Shown piece by piece: positions 1 through 11,195 of a DNA stretch of 64,000 nucleotides (position 1 is its first letter; each line of letters starts with the position of its first letter). The notes beneath the pieces are model-generated. The model did no database searches. It had not been told where the DNA came from and worked only from the letters and a program-made list of their open reading frames with translations. The translations under genes were made by a program, and so were the position numbers. The DNA comes from Stereocaulon alpinum (Eukaryota > Ascomycota > Lecanoromycetes > Lecanorales > Stereocaulaceae). The stretch spans positions 682,001-746,000 of the forward strand of contig JAEUBA010000001.1 of the NCBI GenBank assembly GCA_018257865.1, given 5' to 3'.

Positions 1-1394
1 GCCCTGTCCGCCTCCATCCTCTTAGCCATTATCTCCAATCCCACAATTCTCCTCCACCCCTCCACAGTCCCCCTCAAATCCCACCACTTCTGCACCACCG
101 GCCCAAGCTTCCCCAACTTCCCATATCGTCTCCGCCTCCTTATCCTCACCAGCAAAACCATAGTAACACTATTGGGTTCAACTCCCCTGTTCATCATCTC
201 CTGTAGCAAATCCGCCATACCATGAAGGTCTGAATACTGCGTCCATTTCAAGAACAAGATCTCATTGTAGAGACCAGTTGAAGCGCCGAGGGCATAGGAT
301 ATGGAACCCAGTCGCTTGATCTTTGGGAGGATGCAGAGAGCATAGTTGGAGGTGGGGTGGTGTCGGCGGAGGATACGTAGAGCGGATAGGAGACAGCCGG
401 CGTAGTTCTCCTGGAGGATGTGGAAGAGGGTGTTCGTCTGAAGAGTTGTGGAACCCTCAGGGTCATAGGGTCCCTTCTTCTTCCTTTTGAGGCTGACCTT
501 CTTTGCCGCCGCGACTTCTTTTCCAGACTCTAAAGCCTTGCGAGCTTTCTCTTCTGTATCCTGTAACTTCTTTTCTACCACCCGCGCTTTTCGATCGCCC
601 TTGATCTGGGTATTAAGTTGTTCGGCCAGACTGAATACATCCGTGTCCAGGATCCGCCAGATCTCGACGTCTGTGGTTGCACGCTTGAGCCGGGATGACA
701 CTTTTTCTTCATGTTCCTCAGCAGCGGACCGGACATTTTTCTCAACTTCAGGCGTGAGGATCTCCCGGCCCGACATAACGCCTTCGTGTATACTCGGAAT
801 CGACGGGCGAACAAACGTCCTCGCGCTATGATCGTCGCTACCTACGAGAGAATCAATGGCTCGTTCGTACGGCTGGGAACTCCAGTACTGGTTTTCTTCA
901 TTAGCTTTCATAGCTTGATCTCCCCGAGATCGAAGCTCGCGGATTGCGGAATCGATGATGCTATTGAGATCTTCTGTGGGATCGCTGTCCTCTTGTTCAT
1001 CTTCTAGTGTATCTTCCTCTTCTGGTCTTTGAGTTGAAAATCGGCTCGATATGTCTTTAAAGATACGGTCGAAGACGGCTTTTTCAGAGGCTGTTATGGT
1101 GGTTCGCCTGGTATTTTGGGCTTCGTGTTGCGATTCGAGATCTTCGAAGGGGACGTCTGGGCTGCCCCAGGCGGCATCTTCGAAAGGGACATGGTTCGAG
1201 CGAGGAGTATTGTAGCCTTGGGCTTCCTTCCGATGTAGACAGCTAAATTGTTGGACAGCTGGGCGAGCTCTATATCCTCCCTTTAAGGGCTGCGAAAGGA
1301 TAGATCGAGTCTGATAAAGGAAAAGGAGTAGGGATGTTGGGTGGGTGGCAAGCTGCACCGTTGACGGCGACGCAAGAACTTTCCTCAGTGACAT
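1..1394 (-). CDS. Mtf2-like mitochondrial protein, C-terminus cut by window edge
   Basis: One open frame runs leftward from the ATG at 1394 to the window edge, 464 codons with no stop, so the C-terminus lies outside. Residues 1-50 are basic, Ser/Arg-rich and almost free of acids before Glu57, as in a mitochondrial targeting sequence. Residues 100-235 are acidic and low in complexity. From about residue 240 the pattern follows the fungal Mtf2-like C-terminal domain: an EIWRILDTDVFSL helix, then LLSALRILRRHHP, ILPKIKRLGSISYALGAST and LYNEILFLKWTQYSDL. In yeast Mtf2/Nam1 links mitochondrial RNA polymerase to translation and RNA processing; a similar role here is inferred from the family. It is head to head with CMR1, 210 bp between the two ATGs. 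I see no intron. The family call rests on remembered patterns. Confidence 0.78.
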   Translation of the reverse strand, partial: MSLRKVLASPSTVQLATHPTSLLLFLYQTRSILSQPLKGGYRARPAVQQFSCLHRKEAQGYNTPRSNHVPFEDAAWGSPDVPFEDLESQHEAQNTRRTTITASEKAVFDRIFKDISSRFSTQRPEEEDTLEDEQEDSDPTEDLNSIIDSAIRELRSRGDQAMKANEENQYWSSQPYERAIDSLVGSDDHSARTFVRPSIPSIHEGVMSGREILTPEVEKNVRSAAEEHEEKVSSRLKRATTDVEIWRILDTDVFSLAEQLNTQIKGDRKARVVEKKLQDTEEKARKALESGKEVAAAKKVSLKRKKKGPYDPEGSTTLQTNTLFHILQENYAGCLLSALRILRRHHPTSNYALCILPKIKRLGSISYALGASTGLYNEILFLKWTQYSDLHGMADLLQEMMNRGVEPNSVTMVLLVRIRRRRRYGKLGKLGPVVQKWWDLRGTVEGWRRIVGLEIMAKRMEADR

Positions 1395-1604
1395 AGGCAA
1401 GTCCTCGTAAGTAGGAAAATTACGTAGATGCTTCATGAATCTTTTAGGGCTAGGCTTCACTAGCGCCAACGCGAACTAATTGAGGCGCGTGGAGATGAGA
1501 TTCGCGAGATTCATGACGTGCCGAATCTCAATCTCGATCAATTGCATGTTAGTTACTCCGAACGGTGAATCGCTTTCATCGCAGTCACAGAATCTCCATA
1601 AGCC

Positions 1605-3227
1605 ATGGCACCAGCAATGAGTGATTATGAGCGGCAGAGGCAGGAAAACATTGCTCAAAGAGACAAGCTCCTCAAACAGCTCGCTCTCGACGCTGGACAA
1701 GCTGGCCTAGGACCGCAGAAGCCCAAACCTAGCCGTCCCAGCTCCCATAAGAAGAAGGCCCCTGTCAAGAAAATTAAAGAAGACTTTGGACCAAGAAGAA
1801 CATCATCGCGACTGCAAGGCTTAACAGCAGACAGCGAGGTTGCGAAACGAAAAGCAGAGGATGAATATGTAGCAGTACAGGAAGCTGCTAGGGTCAAGAG
1901 ACAGCGACAATCAGGTCCTTTGGACTTAAGTGACGTTGTAGTGGCTGGGAAAGATTGGGACAAAAGCAAGAACTTCCTGGTCGATGTTGTTTCCAGAGGA
2001 GCGAAACGCTACCAGCGAACATTTGGAGCGACCGAGGTCAAGCAGACCACGGACAAAGATTTACGGGCTCTTAGAGAGCAGATGAGCGGATTGGAGCTTT
2101 ACGATGGGTTCGAGCCCAATCGTATAAAGATAACGCCAGAACGAATATATTCGCTGGGCTTCCACCCTACCACAGACAAGCCACTCGTATTCGCTGGAGA
2201 TAAGATGGGCAATTTGGGTATATTCGATGCATCCCAAAAGGCCAGCCTGGTCAAGAAAGAGAATGGTGTTAAGCAAGAAGAGCCAGACGAAGAGGAGGAA
2301 GAAGATGATCCCGATCCAGCCATCACATCGTTCCATTGCCATACGCGGACAATATCCTCCTTTCAATTCTCCCCAGCCAATCCTTCGCACCTCTACACCT
2401 CGTCCTACGACTCCTCCCTTCGTCTACTCGACCTCGCCAACTCCAAATCTACAGAGATCTACGCTCCAACGGACACATCCCTCGACGAGCCCCTCTCCGG
2501 TGTCGAAGTTGATCCAAATTCTCCTCACATGCTCTACTTTTCTCGACTCGATGGTCACGTAGGAAGGACAGACACCCGCGCTCCAAGCACTACAGACATC
2601 TTTCAGCTCTCGGAGAAGAAAATAGGTGGATTTTCTTTGCACCCAGGGAATCCGCACTTCATAGCCACCGCCTCCCTGGATCGCTATCTCCGAATCTGGG
2701 ACTTGCGGAAATTGAGTGGGAAGGTGGGAAGGCAGCTACCAGCACTGATAGGCGAGCACGAAAGCAGACTGAGTGTCAGCCATGCGGCATTCAATTCGGC
2801 AGGGCAGGTAGCAACAGCGAGTTATGATGATACAATTAAGATACATTCGTTCAAGGGTATGGCGAGTTGGAGTCCCGGGCATAAGTTATCGGAAGAGGAC
2901 ATGGAACCATCGTCTATTGTGAAGCATAACAACCAGACGGGAAGATGGGTAACTATGTAAGTCATAATGCAGCATTTATATCTCATGTGGAAAGCTGACA
3001 GGCACAGTCTTCGAGCCCAATGGCAGCTGCATCCTCCTAACTCGGTCCATCGATTCTGTATTGGTAATATGAACCACTTTGTGGATATATATAATGCGAA
3101 AGGTGAGGCGCTGGCTCAGCTGGGAGGAGATGGTATCACTGCAGTCCCTGCTGTTGCTCAATTCCATCCGACTGAGCAGTGGGTTGCTGCTGGGACGGCG
3201 AGTGGGAAGCTGTGTTTATGGATGTGA
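1605..3227 (+). CDS. CMR1: WD40 protein CMR1 (DNA damage-binding)
   Basis: Exons 1605..2956 and 3008..3227, 523 aa; the 51-bp intron has GTAAGT and CAG ends and restores the frame at WVT-ILRAQW. CMR1 is a nuclear WD40 protein that yeast uses in DNA-damage and replication-stress responses and that binds histones and UV-damaged DNA. Residues 1-60 are basic and rich in Lys/Pro; the family motif FGPRRTSSRLQGL follows. The WD40 propeller starts near residue 170 (RIYSLGFHPTTDKPLVFAGD) and shows recognisable blades at FHCHTRTISSFQFSP, GGFSLHPGNPHFIATASLDR-YLRIWDL and, in exon 2, VAAGTASGKLCLWM. A Glu/Asp-rich insert near residue 220 separates the first two blades. Length agrees with fungal orthologues. 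A second Met four codons downstream could also be the start. Confidence 0.93.
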
Positions 3228-4169
3228 CTGAACGAAATGGATAGGACAGACTAAAAGAGGTGGTTTACAGTCTTGGGTCTTGGACAACGTATTGTGAATA
3301 TACTGTACAATTGAAAGGGCGTGCTGCCTGACCTCAAGTTAACGTTGAACTCCGCGAAAGTAAGGATATCGTCACACAATGTAATGGAAGTCCAAGAGCG
3401 CTTGTGGATAGAGGGTTGGCTGTATAAGATACATCAGTTTAGAGAAGTTGTCGTGCAAGGACTGCCATTTGCCAATTTTGAGATAGGCAGGGTACAATCT
3501 CTAGCCTTATCATTTAAGATCTCCTGAGACTCCCCATATTCTCAGTACTAGACAAAGATGATATGAGGACCTTCTCGAATAGTAAAGCCTGACACAGCCC
3601 CTATCATTGCGAACTTTCTGCAACTCTTTCCGCCAAAGGGCCGAACCTTCCTTCCTGATGGAAGGTCCAAGCGGAAAAGGAGGTGGACGCCTAGAAAGCG
3701 GACTTGTTCTTAGTCCGTTGAGCTATCTGCTCAAAAGCGAAGACGGTCATACACATGGCATGTGCCCCATGAAAGCCATCTGTCCGCAGATTCAACCTAG
3801 CAACTTTGACTCCCCCTTGTCGTTACATGAAGCAAGGTTCGAAGTCAAATTAAACAACTCGGGTATCTAACGGCGATCGTCTTGGTGAATAATCACTGCA
3901 TGGTATCCGATGCAAGGTCGAGGGCTGCCGATGCCAATCGGATGTTCTCTCTCGTTGAGGCTCTTGGAGACCGCCGGCCAACCACCTTCACCCATTCAGA
4001 TACGTATCTTTCTAGAGTTCGAACAGAGACGATATGCTCCCATTCGCAATCGCCTGAGTCTTGGGATTAGGTCGTGAGCCTAAATGAAGTTGTGGATCAG
4101 CCACTGACGCTACACGGCCGCCGCAAAGCTTACTGCTGGACCTCCTCATAGTATGACCCAACACGAAGA

Positions 4170-4196
4170 GAGACAGCCTCGTGATGAGGCTGTCTC
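4170..4196. repeat. perfect hairpin, 11-bp arms
   Basis: GAGACAGCCTC at 4170-4180 is followed, after the 5-base loop GTGAT, by its exact reverse complement at 4186-4196. No gene flanks it closely. Function unknown. Confidence 0.85.
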
Positions 4197-4308
4197 AACA
4201 CGCAACACGGACACCAGGGAGGATTTCCATGAAAATTGTTGTACATCGGCTCTTCCAGACTGGCTGGCAGACGCTTAGTTGTTGCTGTACAGAGGGACGG
4301 AGGAATGC

Positions 4309-4331
4309 AGCACTGCAGATGATGCAGTGCT
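4309..4331. repeat. perfect hairpin, 9-bp arms
   Basis: AGCACTGCA at 4309-4317, loop GATGA, exact reverse complement TGCAGTGCT at 4323-4331. It has the same loop length as the hairpin about 125 bp upstream. Function unknown. Confidence 0.85.
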
Positions 4332-4591
4332 CCCCTATAAGCAGCTCAGCCATGTTAGTGGATGTTTGATGTCGAAGAATGCTTGGAGAGAACAGTTCAC
4401 TTGAAAAGAGACGGAAGGTGTATGGAGGCTTCAATACCACCCTCAGGCTTGACCAAAGTCGCGCAATCCATGGCTCTCAATAAAAACCCGGTAATCGTGT
4501 ATGACAAGGACTCTCGCACGGACAGCCTAGCCAGAACAAAGTAGGAATAACTCGAACGTCAAGCATCCTCGATGAACGACTCAGCTCTTAC

Positions 4592-5050
4592 CTAAACACG
4601 TTGATGATAACGGAGGAGGCGACTGACGCCAGGAAGCAATCTTCCCAGATTCTCTTGCAGGCAACAGGAAAGCCAATATCACTTTCAGTGGCCGCTTCCA
4701 TGGTCTTCCTCCGTTCCATCATTATGTTTGACATTGTTTGTTCCCAGTGACCATACACCACGTTGTAGAAGAGTCTAAGATGATAAAACGACGTGTAGGG
4801 CAAGCACGCCCAGTGCCGCCCTGCAAGGATCTCTTTTCGGGTCGCCACTTTTGACGTGGCAATTTCATGTGGCCATAGACCCAAACACGCTTCTTGCAGC
4901 GCCCGGGAAAGGCGAATACAGTGCAGCGAAGACCAACACTTGTTCGGGCTCTTTTTCTCCACAACGAAGTCCGAAGTCCCGTATGACTTGCTTCTCCCGA
5001 TGGCGTCCAAGCACAATAATCGCCGTCTTGTCCATGGAATCTTGGGGTAC
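4592..5050 (-). other. possible exon of an unrecognised gene
   Basis: A minus-strand frame stays open from about 5050 to 4588 and reads like natural protein (mixed composition, blocks such as FYHLRLFYNVVYGHWEQ and GFPVACKRIWEDCFLASVAS). It ends at a good 5' splice site (GTAAGA, intron starting at 4591). I find no convincing next exon, start codon or family, so it may be a remnant or chance. Confidence 0.22.
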
Positions 5051-6684
5051 TTGCAGAGCTCATGGATGCAAGAAGTTGCATGTTGCAGGACGAGAACCGC
5101 AGAGGAGTTGACCTCGCATGGAATAGACTCGGCAGCTCTCAGCTAACAAAGCTCCGATTTTTGGAACGCTGGTTAGAGAACCCTGACATAGAACCATGAT
5201 TTCGTGCATGGACTCGTGAGACAATTCAGGCTCGCCTGGCATTTGGCGCGGGTGTCGAAAGAATGGAAAGCAACCAGCTCCCTTCGTATGCCCTATATCT
5301 CGCTCTTCCGATAGCAACTTGCCTTGGCGTATGAGTGGTACAAGTCGTTGTGCTCTTCGTGCTTGAATATGGAGTTCGACACAGTGAGACTTGTGGGAGG
5401 CAAGCAGCGTGTTCACTAAGCACGCTCGAGGAGCATGGGCCTCAGATAACCCTCTTGAACCAGGACACCTCGCTGTATGGTAGCACTCATTCAGTGCAAA
5501 ATAGTCAGGAACATCTAGCTCTTAAAAGCTGGTCATCAGGCAATTGAGTGTGGTATCGTTCTTCCTTGCCTTCTCTGCACAAGGCTATGGCTTCTGCTCA
5601 TTTGCGTGGTAAGATCTTGGAACGATCCACTGCGTAGCACATCAGCTTTCTCTCGCTTCTCATATCCTCACTATTGAGTACCTGGTGGGTACCTGCTGAG
5701 CATCATCTTCATGGGTCTGCATCCCAGTTTAGACACCATTCCCACCAACGCCGTAGTTGAACCGTACTGCAAGTACCCGTGAAAATTTGAATGGGCTTCA
5801 GTGACAGGTCTAAGAAGTCATGTCTCGTACTAATGGTAAGCAGACATCTCGTACCTTTAAGCCACCAGCCTTGTGTACAAGATTATGTAACGGAGTGCAA
5901 TTTCTGCAGCCAATGAGATCACAGAAATCAATGTGAGTGCCGTCCAGACTCGCTGGGAGGACGACCTTAGATCTTACAGGTACCCACCACACAAAGAAAA
6001 CACCATTACTGCATGGCATCCATATGCCATGAGAAATGGAGCTTCCGAGGCTGTTTATACTGGTGCCAGTGCTGTCATTAGATCGTCTACATGAGTGCCA
6101 TTGGGGACAATTCTCTTCCTAAAACCCATTCAACATTCGTTAGCAATTTCTACCGTACACATATCGAGACTGAAGCAGTCTCGCCGGTAACATACTCGGA
6201 AGAGAGATCGTCCAACCTTGATCGAGGACACTTAGGAGACAGGAATGTCTCCTCGCTTCAGATCTCCTTCTCCAAGTGCGCGAATGTTCTTATCTAGCAT
6301 GAGCATGCCGATGAGCTCTCAGAAATATCGTCGTCGGTTCCACCTTCGGGAACAAGTCCTCGGCATTGCTCGTAATACACTTATAGGGCTATGAAGACAA
6401 AGATAATTGCAATGAATGCAGAGTCCTTACGCTCGATAAGTGATCGACTCCCAGAGAGCGAGGAGGATAATCTGATCAAGGTCTCTTCAATAGGAATTGG
6501 GAACATGGTTCGAACTAATGCCACCCAACGTCCATGTCTTGCTCAACCTTAATCGTTGTTGGATGGACTCTGAATAGCTCTCCTCCTGCACATCCCCACA
6601 CCACAATATGAACCTGAACCTCGCGAACCAAATGCTCTGTCAGAGGTCTGCACTCGGGCTCTCTAAGAATCTGTCACCTTACGT

Positions 6685-7330
6685 CAAACGATGATAAAGT
6701 TGCCGACAATGCTGGCCCTTTCGAAGTATGGCAAAGACACTTCCATGAAAATGCGGAGTTAATAGAGTCATGGCTCTATTTTATTGAAGTGTTAGGAAGT
6801 CGAGTCCATGGGAGCAGAGACTGTACAAAATTACAAGCGCATACCCTACGAAACATCGGAAGACCGAGACCACAAGAGCGCAGACTTGACGAAACCGTGG
6901 GCCTTGAAGCCCCGAGAACGCGATACAACCAATACAATGAGAGCAGAGAGACGACAGTATCCTAGGCCCGTACCTCTCAAAATATAATACATCCGAATTC
7001 ATATGCGCGCAGAGATAATAGGACCATGGGTCTCAGTCTCTCGAAATCCGGCAAAGCAGAGTCCACAAGAGCATAGATAAGATAGGAATAAAAGCTAATA
7101 GTGCTCGCAGCGTGAAAATACCTAGACCGGAGGAAAGTAGACTTGTGAAAAGCATACGGCCTTATCGGTTGAGGACGCGATAATACCTATACCATAAGAG
7201 CGGAGACGCGACAAGGATCTAGACTCATACGCTTTGGGAAGGAATACATCCGAGAACATAAGGGCAGACGAATAGTGGGCCTCTTCCGTGAGACGCGATG
7301 AAGTCAGTACGTTGGGAAATCAAATTCAAC
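6685..7330. repeat. decayed tandem array, period about 64 bp
   Basis: A block of the form GAGCxCAGAGA recurs at 6812, 6876, 6941, 7005, 7069, 7198 and 7262, that is at 64-65 bp spacing with one weak copy near 7133. Two further weak copies can be seen at about 6685 and 6749. Other shared parts of the unit are a GGCCC/GGGTC block, TCTCGAAATCCGG and TCCACAA at the unit end. Copies are strongly diverged. The period is not a multiple of three, so the array is unlikely to encode a peptide repeat. Confidence 0.65.
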
Positions 7331-7763
7331 GATAGGACGGGCTTTCAACATTTGAGTTATCACACAACTAGCCCATTGAAACTTCTCTTTGCACCAATCC
7401 CTCATCTATTGTTGGATAGTGTACAAGGAGACTAATCTGAGCTAGCTTCGACAGTGATATTTATACCCAAGCTTGTTTTCACTGACTCCGCTACAAACAC
7501 GGCCTCTGTCCCACACCTACGACGAATATCAGAGCACACGCCCCTGGGCCGCTCTACTCCACGGAGATTGAGCTATGCAGGGTGGACCACATGCTGCGGA
7601 ACTAAGAGTGGTCACAGTCTCCTAACTACACCACATGATACAAAGAGAGGAGGCACGAAGCTGTATATACGCGCTCGCGCTTCTAAATTGCATGACGTCT
7701 TCGGACGGCTGTATTTCAGCCGCAGAATTGTGTGCGGGCAAATCTACGGGTCCTTTCGACCCC
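7331..7763. other. no gene seen
   Basis: Spacer between the decayed tandem array and the 3' end of the MFS transporter gene. The plus-strand ORFs that run into that gene are shadows. No RNA gene or repeat was recognised. Confidence 0.6.
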
Positions 7764-9605
7764 TTAATCTTCTTTCGTGCCTACCAAGCCACTCTTTCTG
7801 AGACCAAAGAATGTCAGCACCATGACAGCAGTAGCAGCAACAAAGATCGTCCAAAATGCCGCACGGTAGCCTTCCAAAAGCGCATCGCCTGATTTAGAAT
7901 GCTCGGTCACCGAAGCCGCAATCGCAGCGGTGACGGCAAGGCCAACTGAGTTGCCGAATTGAGCGACTTCGTTGACTACCCCGCCAGCAAGTGATTGGAT
8001 GTCTTGGGGATAAGCGTTGGAGATTACGAGATTCGAGACGGTGAACAGCACTGAGCAAAGTGTTAGCGACGTCCCGTTGTACCAAAATTGCAGGGCATGA
8101 CAGGGATGGCTAACGTACCATCGGGATTGACTGGAGAAAGCAGCAAAGCCCAGAAAGCTGCTCGCCAGTACGACGTGTGCACATCGATTGTTGCCATGAG
8201 GGGTGAAGCTATCATAGTGACAAGAGCAGAAGCTACGACGAGCGTTCGTACTTTCACTCGAGATATGAGATAGCCAGTCAATATGTTGGTGCTGGCGCCC
8301 ATGATCACATGAGGCAGGAACTGGAGTGAACTTCGTAGAGCCGAAAGCGATTGCACCTTTTGGAAGCTATGGGATTTCTGTCAGAGATGTCTATTCGAAA
8401 CGCTGACGATGAGGTAGGGAGACTTACTATAGGGTCGCAAAGTACTCTGTAGCGTTGAGTGACGCCCAGCAAAGAAACACAGCAATGCATGTTGTAGTGA
8501 ATGCGGCGTTTTTCCAAAGCTTGTTCGGGATCAGCGCTGGTTTATGGCGCCGTACCTGGTATTTCATATACAGCGGAAACAAAATCAGCAAGACAATCGA
8601 TGCAACCAAAAGCACAATATTCTGGACCTCTGAGAGCCGGTGGTACGAGGATGTGGTCGTGGCGAGAACGTATAGCAAGATCCCCAAAGCTGTGCTTAGG
8701 ACAAAGGCACCAACCCAGTCTATGTCTTCAATCAAGCGACGGCTCCATGACTTGTCCACTGATGGGCGGTACACAGATGGTAACACCCAAATCGCGGATA
8801 CAGATATGGCAAAGTTGATCATAGCGCTCACATAGTAACTCCATCTCCAACCGATTGTATCAGTGAAAACACCGCCTAGGACCAAGCCAGTAGCATAGCC
8901 TAATGGCTGGCCCATACCATTGGAAGCAAAAGCAATGTTACGCCATGTGCCCCTAGGAAATGTGTTTGTGATTATGCTGACTGCCGTTGGAAGACACATC
9001 GATATAGCAGCGCCGAGAAAGACTCGAAAGAGGATGACCTGGAGTCCGGTCCTAGATAGGCCCACGGCCACTGTGAATATGACATACAGGAAACTTCCCG
9101 TCACCCATACGAGTTTCGCTCCAATCACATCAGCAACGGCTCCGAAGATTAATAGCAAGCAACCAGCTGCCAGAGCGTAGACTGAGGCAGGCCAAAGCAG
9201 ATAGCCCGGAGCGAGACCGACGTCGTCAGCAATACGAGGCAGAGCGCTTATGAGTACGCCAGATCCCATGGTGTTAAGAAAGCTGATACCAGCAAGATTT
9301 ATGATGATGAAGATTGATTTCACTTTGGACAATTGGAATGATGGAAGCTGTTCTGGTGCAGCTTCTAGGACTTGGGGTGACTCTGGTGGTGTCGCCGGAG
9401 GTGTGTCTGGGAATATCTGACTCGACACGTACTGTTGGCTCCTGCTGGTTTCACCCTCCGCCAAAGGAGGCTTTTCGACAGGAGGAGGCGCTGACGGAGG
9501 TCCAAGTGAGAACATTTCGACGTTCGCTGCATAGCGCGATATGCTGCTTGATACATCCTGCGGCATCTTGATTCTATGGATGGGCTCTGTGGTGGTGTAG
9601 GACAC
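7764..9605 (-). CDS. MFS transporter, 14-TMS drug:H+ antiporter type
   Basis: Exons (in transcript order) 9605..8428, 8366..8119 and 8050..7764, 570 aa; both introns (61 and 68 bp) have GT-AG ends and keep the frame (ATL-YFQKVQSL and NPD-VLFTVSN). About 95 cytoplasmic residues, rich in Pro/Ser, precede the first membrane helix (FIIINLAGISFLNTMG). Many hydrophobic helices follow, with the loop 2-3 motif GAVADVIGAKLVWV, the FRVFLGAAISMCLPTA helix and IGWRWSYYVSAMINF, typical of DHA2-family proton-coupled exporters of drugs or metabolites at the plasma membrane. The ending VLTFFGLRKSG is also usual for the group. It diverges from the kynurenine 3-monooxygenase-like gene 1.6 kb away; a joint role in export or detoxification is inference. 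The substrate cannot be read from sequence. Confidence 0.9.
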
Positions 9606-11195
9606 TGCAAAACGTTCTTCGGTATGGCTTCAATCCCTGTGATTCCAGCCCTCACATGAGATAAGCTCCGTTAGAATATCAGCTCTCAGGCCTGTTGCTT
9701 AGTCAACCGCTAGCGTGCTACTACCTAGAACACATAAGTAACCGGCACCCCCTATGAGAGAATCTACAAGTTACCCTCAATATGCCAAAGAGCTCAAAAG
9801 GGCTGAATTGTGCATTCAGCAAAGAATATGTGTCTTATCTGACATGGCGTCATCCAACATTCCCATGTAAGCTTCGCCCAATGAGACTCTTTGCAGAGAT
9901 GTTGGTGAAGATCTACAAGTCCTATGAGCTATGATTCAAGCCTTCGCTAGTGTTAGCCTGTTGGCAAGTTTTTTTCAGCTTCTGAACCTTGGCGGAGACC
10001 CCGGTCAATTAGTACAGCTTCAAGAGGGTTGATCTAGTCAGAGATATAGCATTTTACAATCTCCGGATGTATAGGCTTTTAGTGTCCCTGGTTACAGCTC
10101 TTCCCTCGAATTCTCCTGTATTGAAATTGACAATTGATGCCTATGTACTCGGCCGCAACCTAGATTTGTAATCAGGCTATTAAGAACTACAAACGTGCTA
10201 ACAGTAGCGCTTACCTACAGATTACGGAGGTCTTGCCAGAAGAGGCCATCGTGTAGTGGCATGGCCCCTGACGCAAGCTGGTGGGCACCGTATGTTTGTG
10301 TCTTCATCGCCATTGGCATGTTCATATCGTCCCGCCGCAGGTCAGACGGCTCTATGTCGAGTCGGTAATGGCGGCGATGCATTGACGAGTTTCCACTATC
10401 TCCGAAAGAGAATCAACACCTATGTCAACTCCAATCAAAACCGAGCAAGCATATAAGCAATTCTTGTCAACAGCGGTGTGCGGCAATGAACCTACAAAAG
10501 AAATGCCGATTACCAGCGATGATCGAGAGGAAAACAATAAAGACGAAACACAAGCGGTACGTCGAAGGCGGGGAAGGTCGTTCACAACGCGAAAGAACAA
10601 GACATGTGGGATAACGTGAGAAAGAGCTAGCAGAGGTGAGTGGGACTTAGAGAGATGTTCTCGAACAGTGTACAGCCAGATATGGCTCATCTACGCAGTT
10701 TAGCAGCTACCATGGCTCCACTGTGGTTACCTCGTTCGTCATCATAGTGGATCCGAGTCCGACAAGGCCACCCGCTATAGCTTACTACCTCGTGGCGAAG
10801 CCTTGTAGTATGCAAAGGCAGACGATGATCTTACTCAAGGTGCACTTTCACCGTTGATCTCTCATTGAACAATCGTCCGATACAACCGGCAGCCAGAACC
10901 TAAGCTTGCAGTCACCAACCTCCCCTGTTTGGACCCGTCGATGTCGTCATACATGATTCAGCTCAACGTCATGCCTCATTGTCTCATAGCTTGCTGGTGA
11001 TTGCTACGAGCCAAATGACGTCTCTTCTGCCAATCCCAACGTAGCAGCTGGCCCCGTATGGTAGCTAAGAGAAGTTTGGATATATAAGTAAACCCTATGA
11101 TTTCGGTGTCAATTCCTTTTTCAATCCAATCTCATCCCATTCCTGGAAATTGCTTCCCGAACCTTTGGGAGCAGATATTCCTCTTTATGTACCTA
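9606..11195. other. long divergent intergenic region
   Basis: 1.6 kb between the start codons of the MFS and monooxygenase genes. Short ORFs here have no family features. A TATA-like site is seen near the monooxygenase gene; no other regulatory site is claimed. Confidence 0.6.
11081..11088 (+). promoter_or_regulatory. TATA-like box upstream of the monooxygenase gene
   Basis: TATATAAG lies 115 bp upstream of the chosen ATG at 11196, in a suitable place for a core promoter element. This is sequence-only evidence. Confidence 0.4.

Larger units (their letters stand above)
3228..6684. other. gene-poor region
   Basis: About 3.5 kb with only short, overlapping, low-quality ORFs on both strands. 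I recognise no protein family and no intact gene. It holds two perfect hairpins (listed separately) and one ORF on the minus strand that could be an exon of an unrecognised gene. Base composition is ordinary, not the TA-rich type of the RIP-mutated element. Confidence 0.6.

Noticed and set aside
3670..3745. tRNA-like fold on the minus strand: an A-box-like TAGCTCAACGG followed by a 5-bp stem with a 7-base GAA-bearing loop
   Set aside because: U33, a proper D stem, a GGTTCRA B box and the acceptor stem are missing.
11097..11195. N-terminal extension of the KMO-like protein from the Met at 11097
   Set aside because: The extra residues have no family match and begin only a few bases after the TATA-like site; the Met at 11196 gives the standard KMO start.
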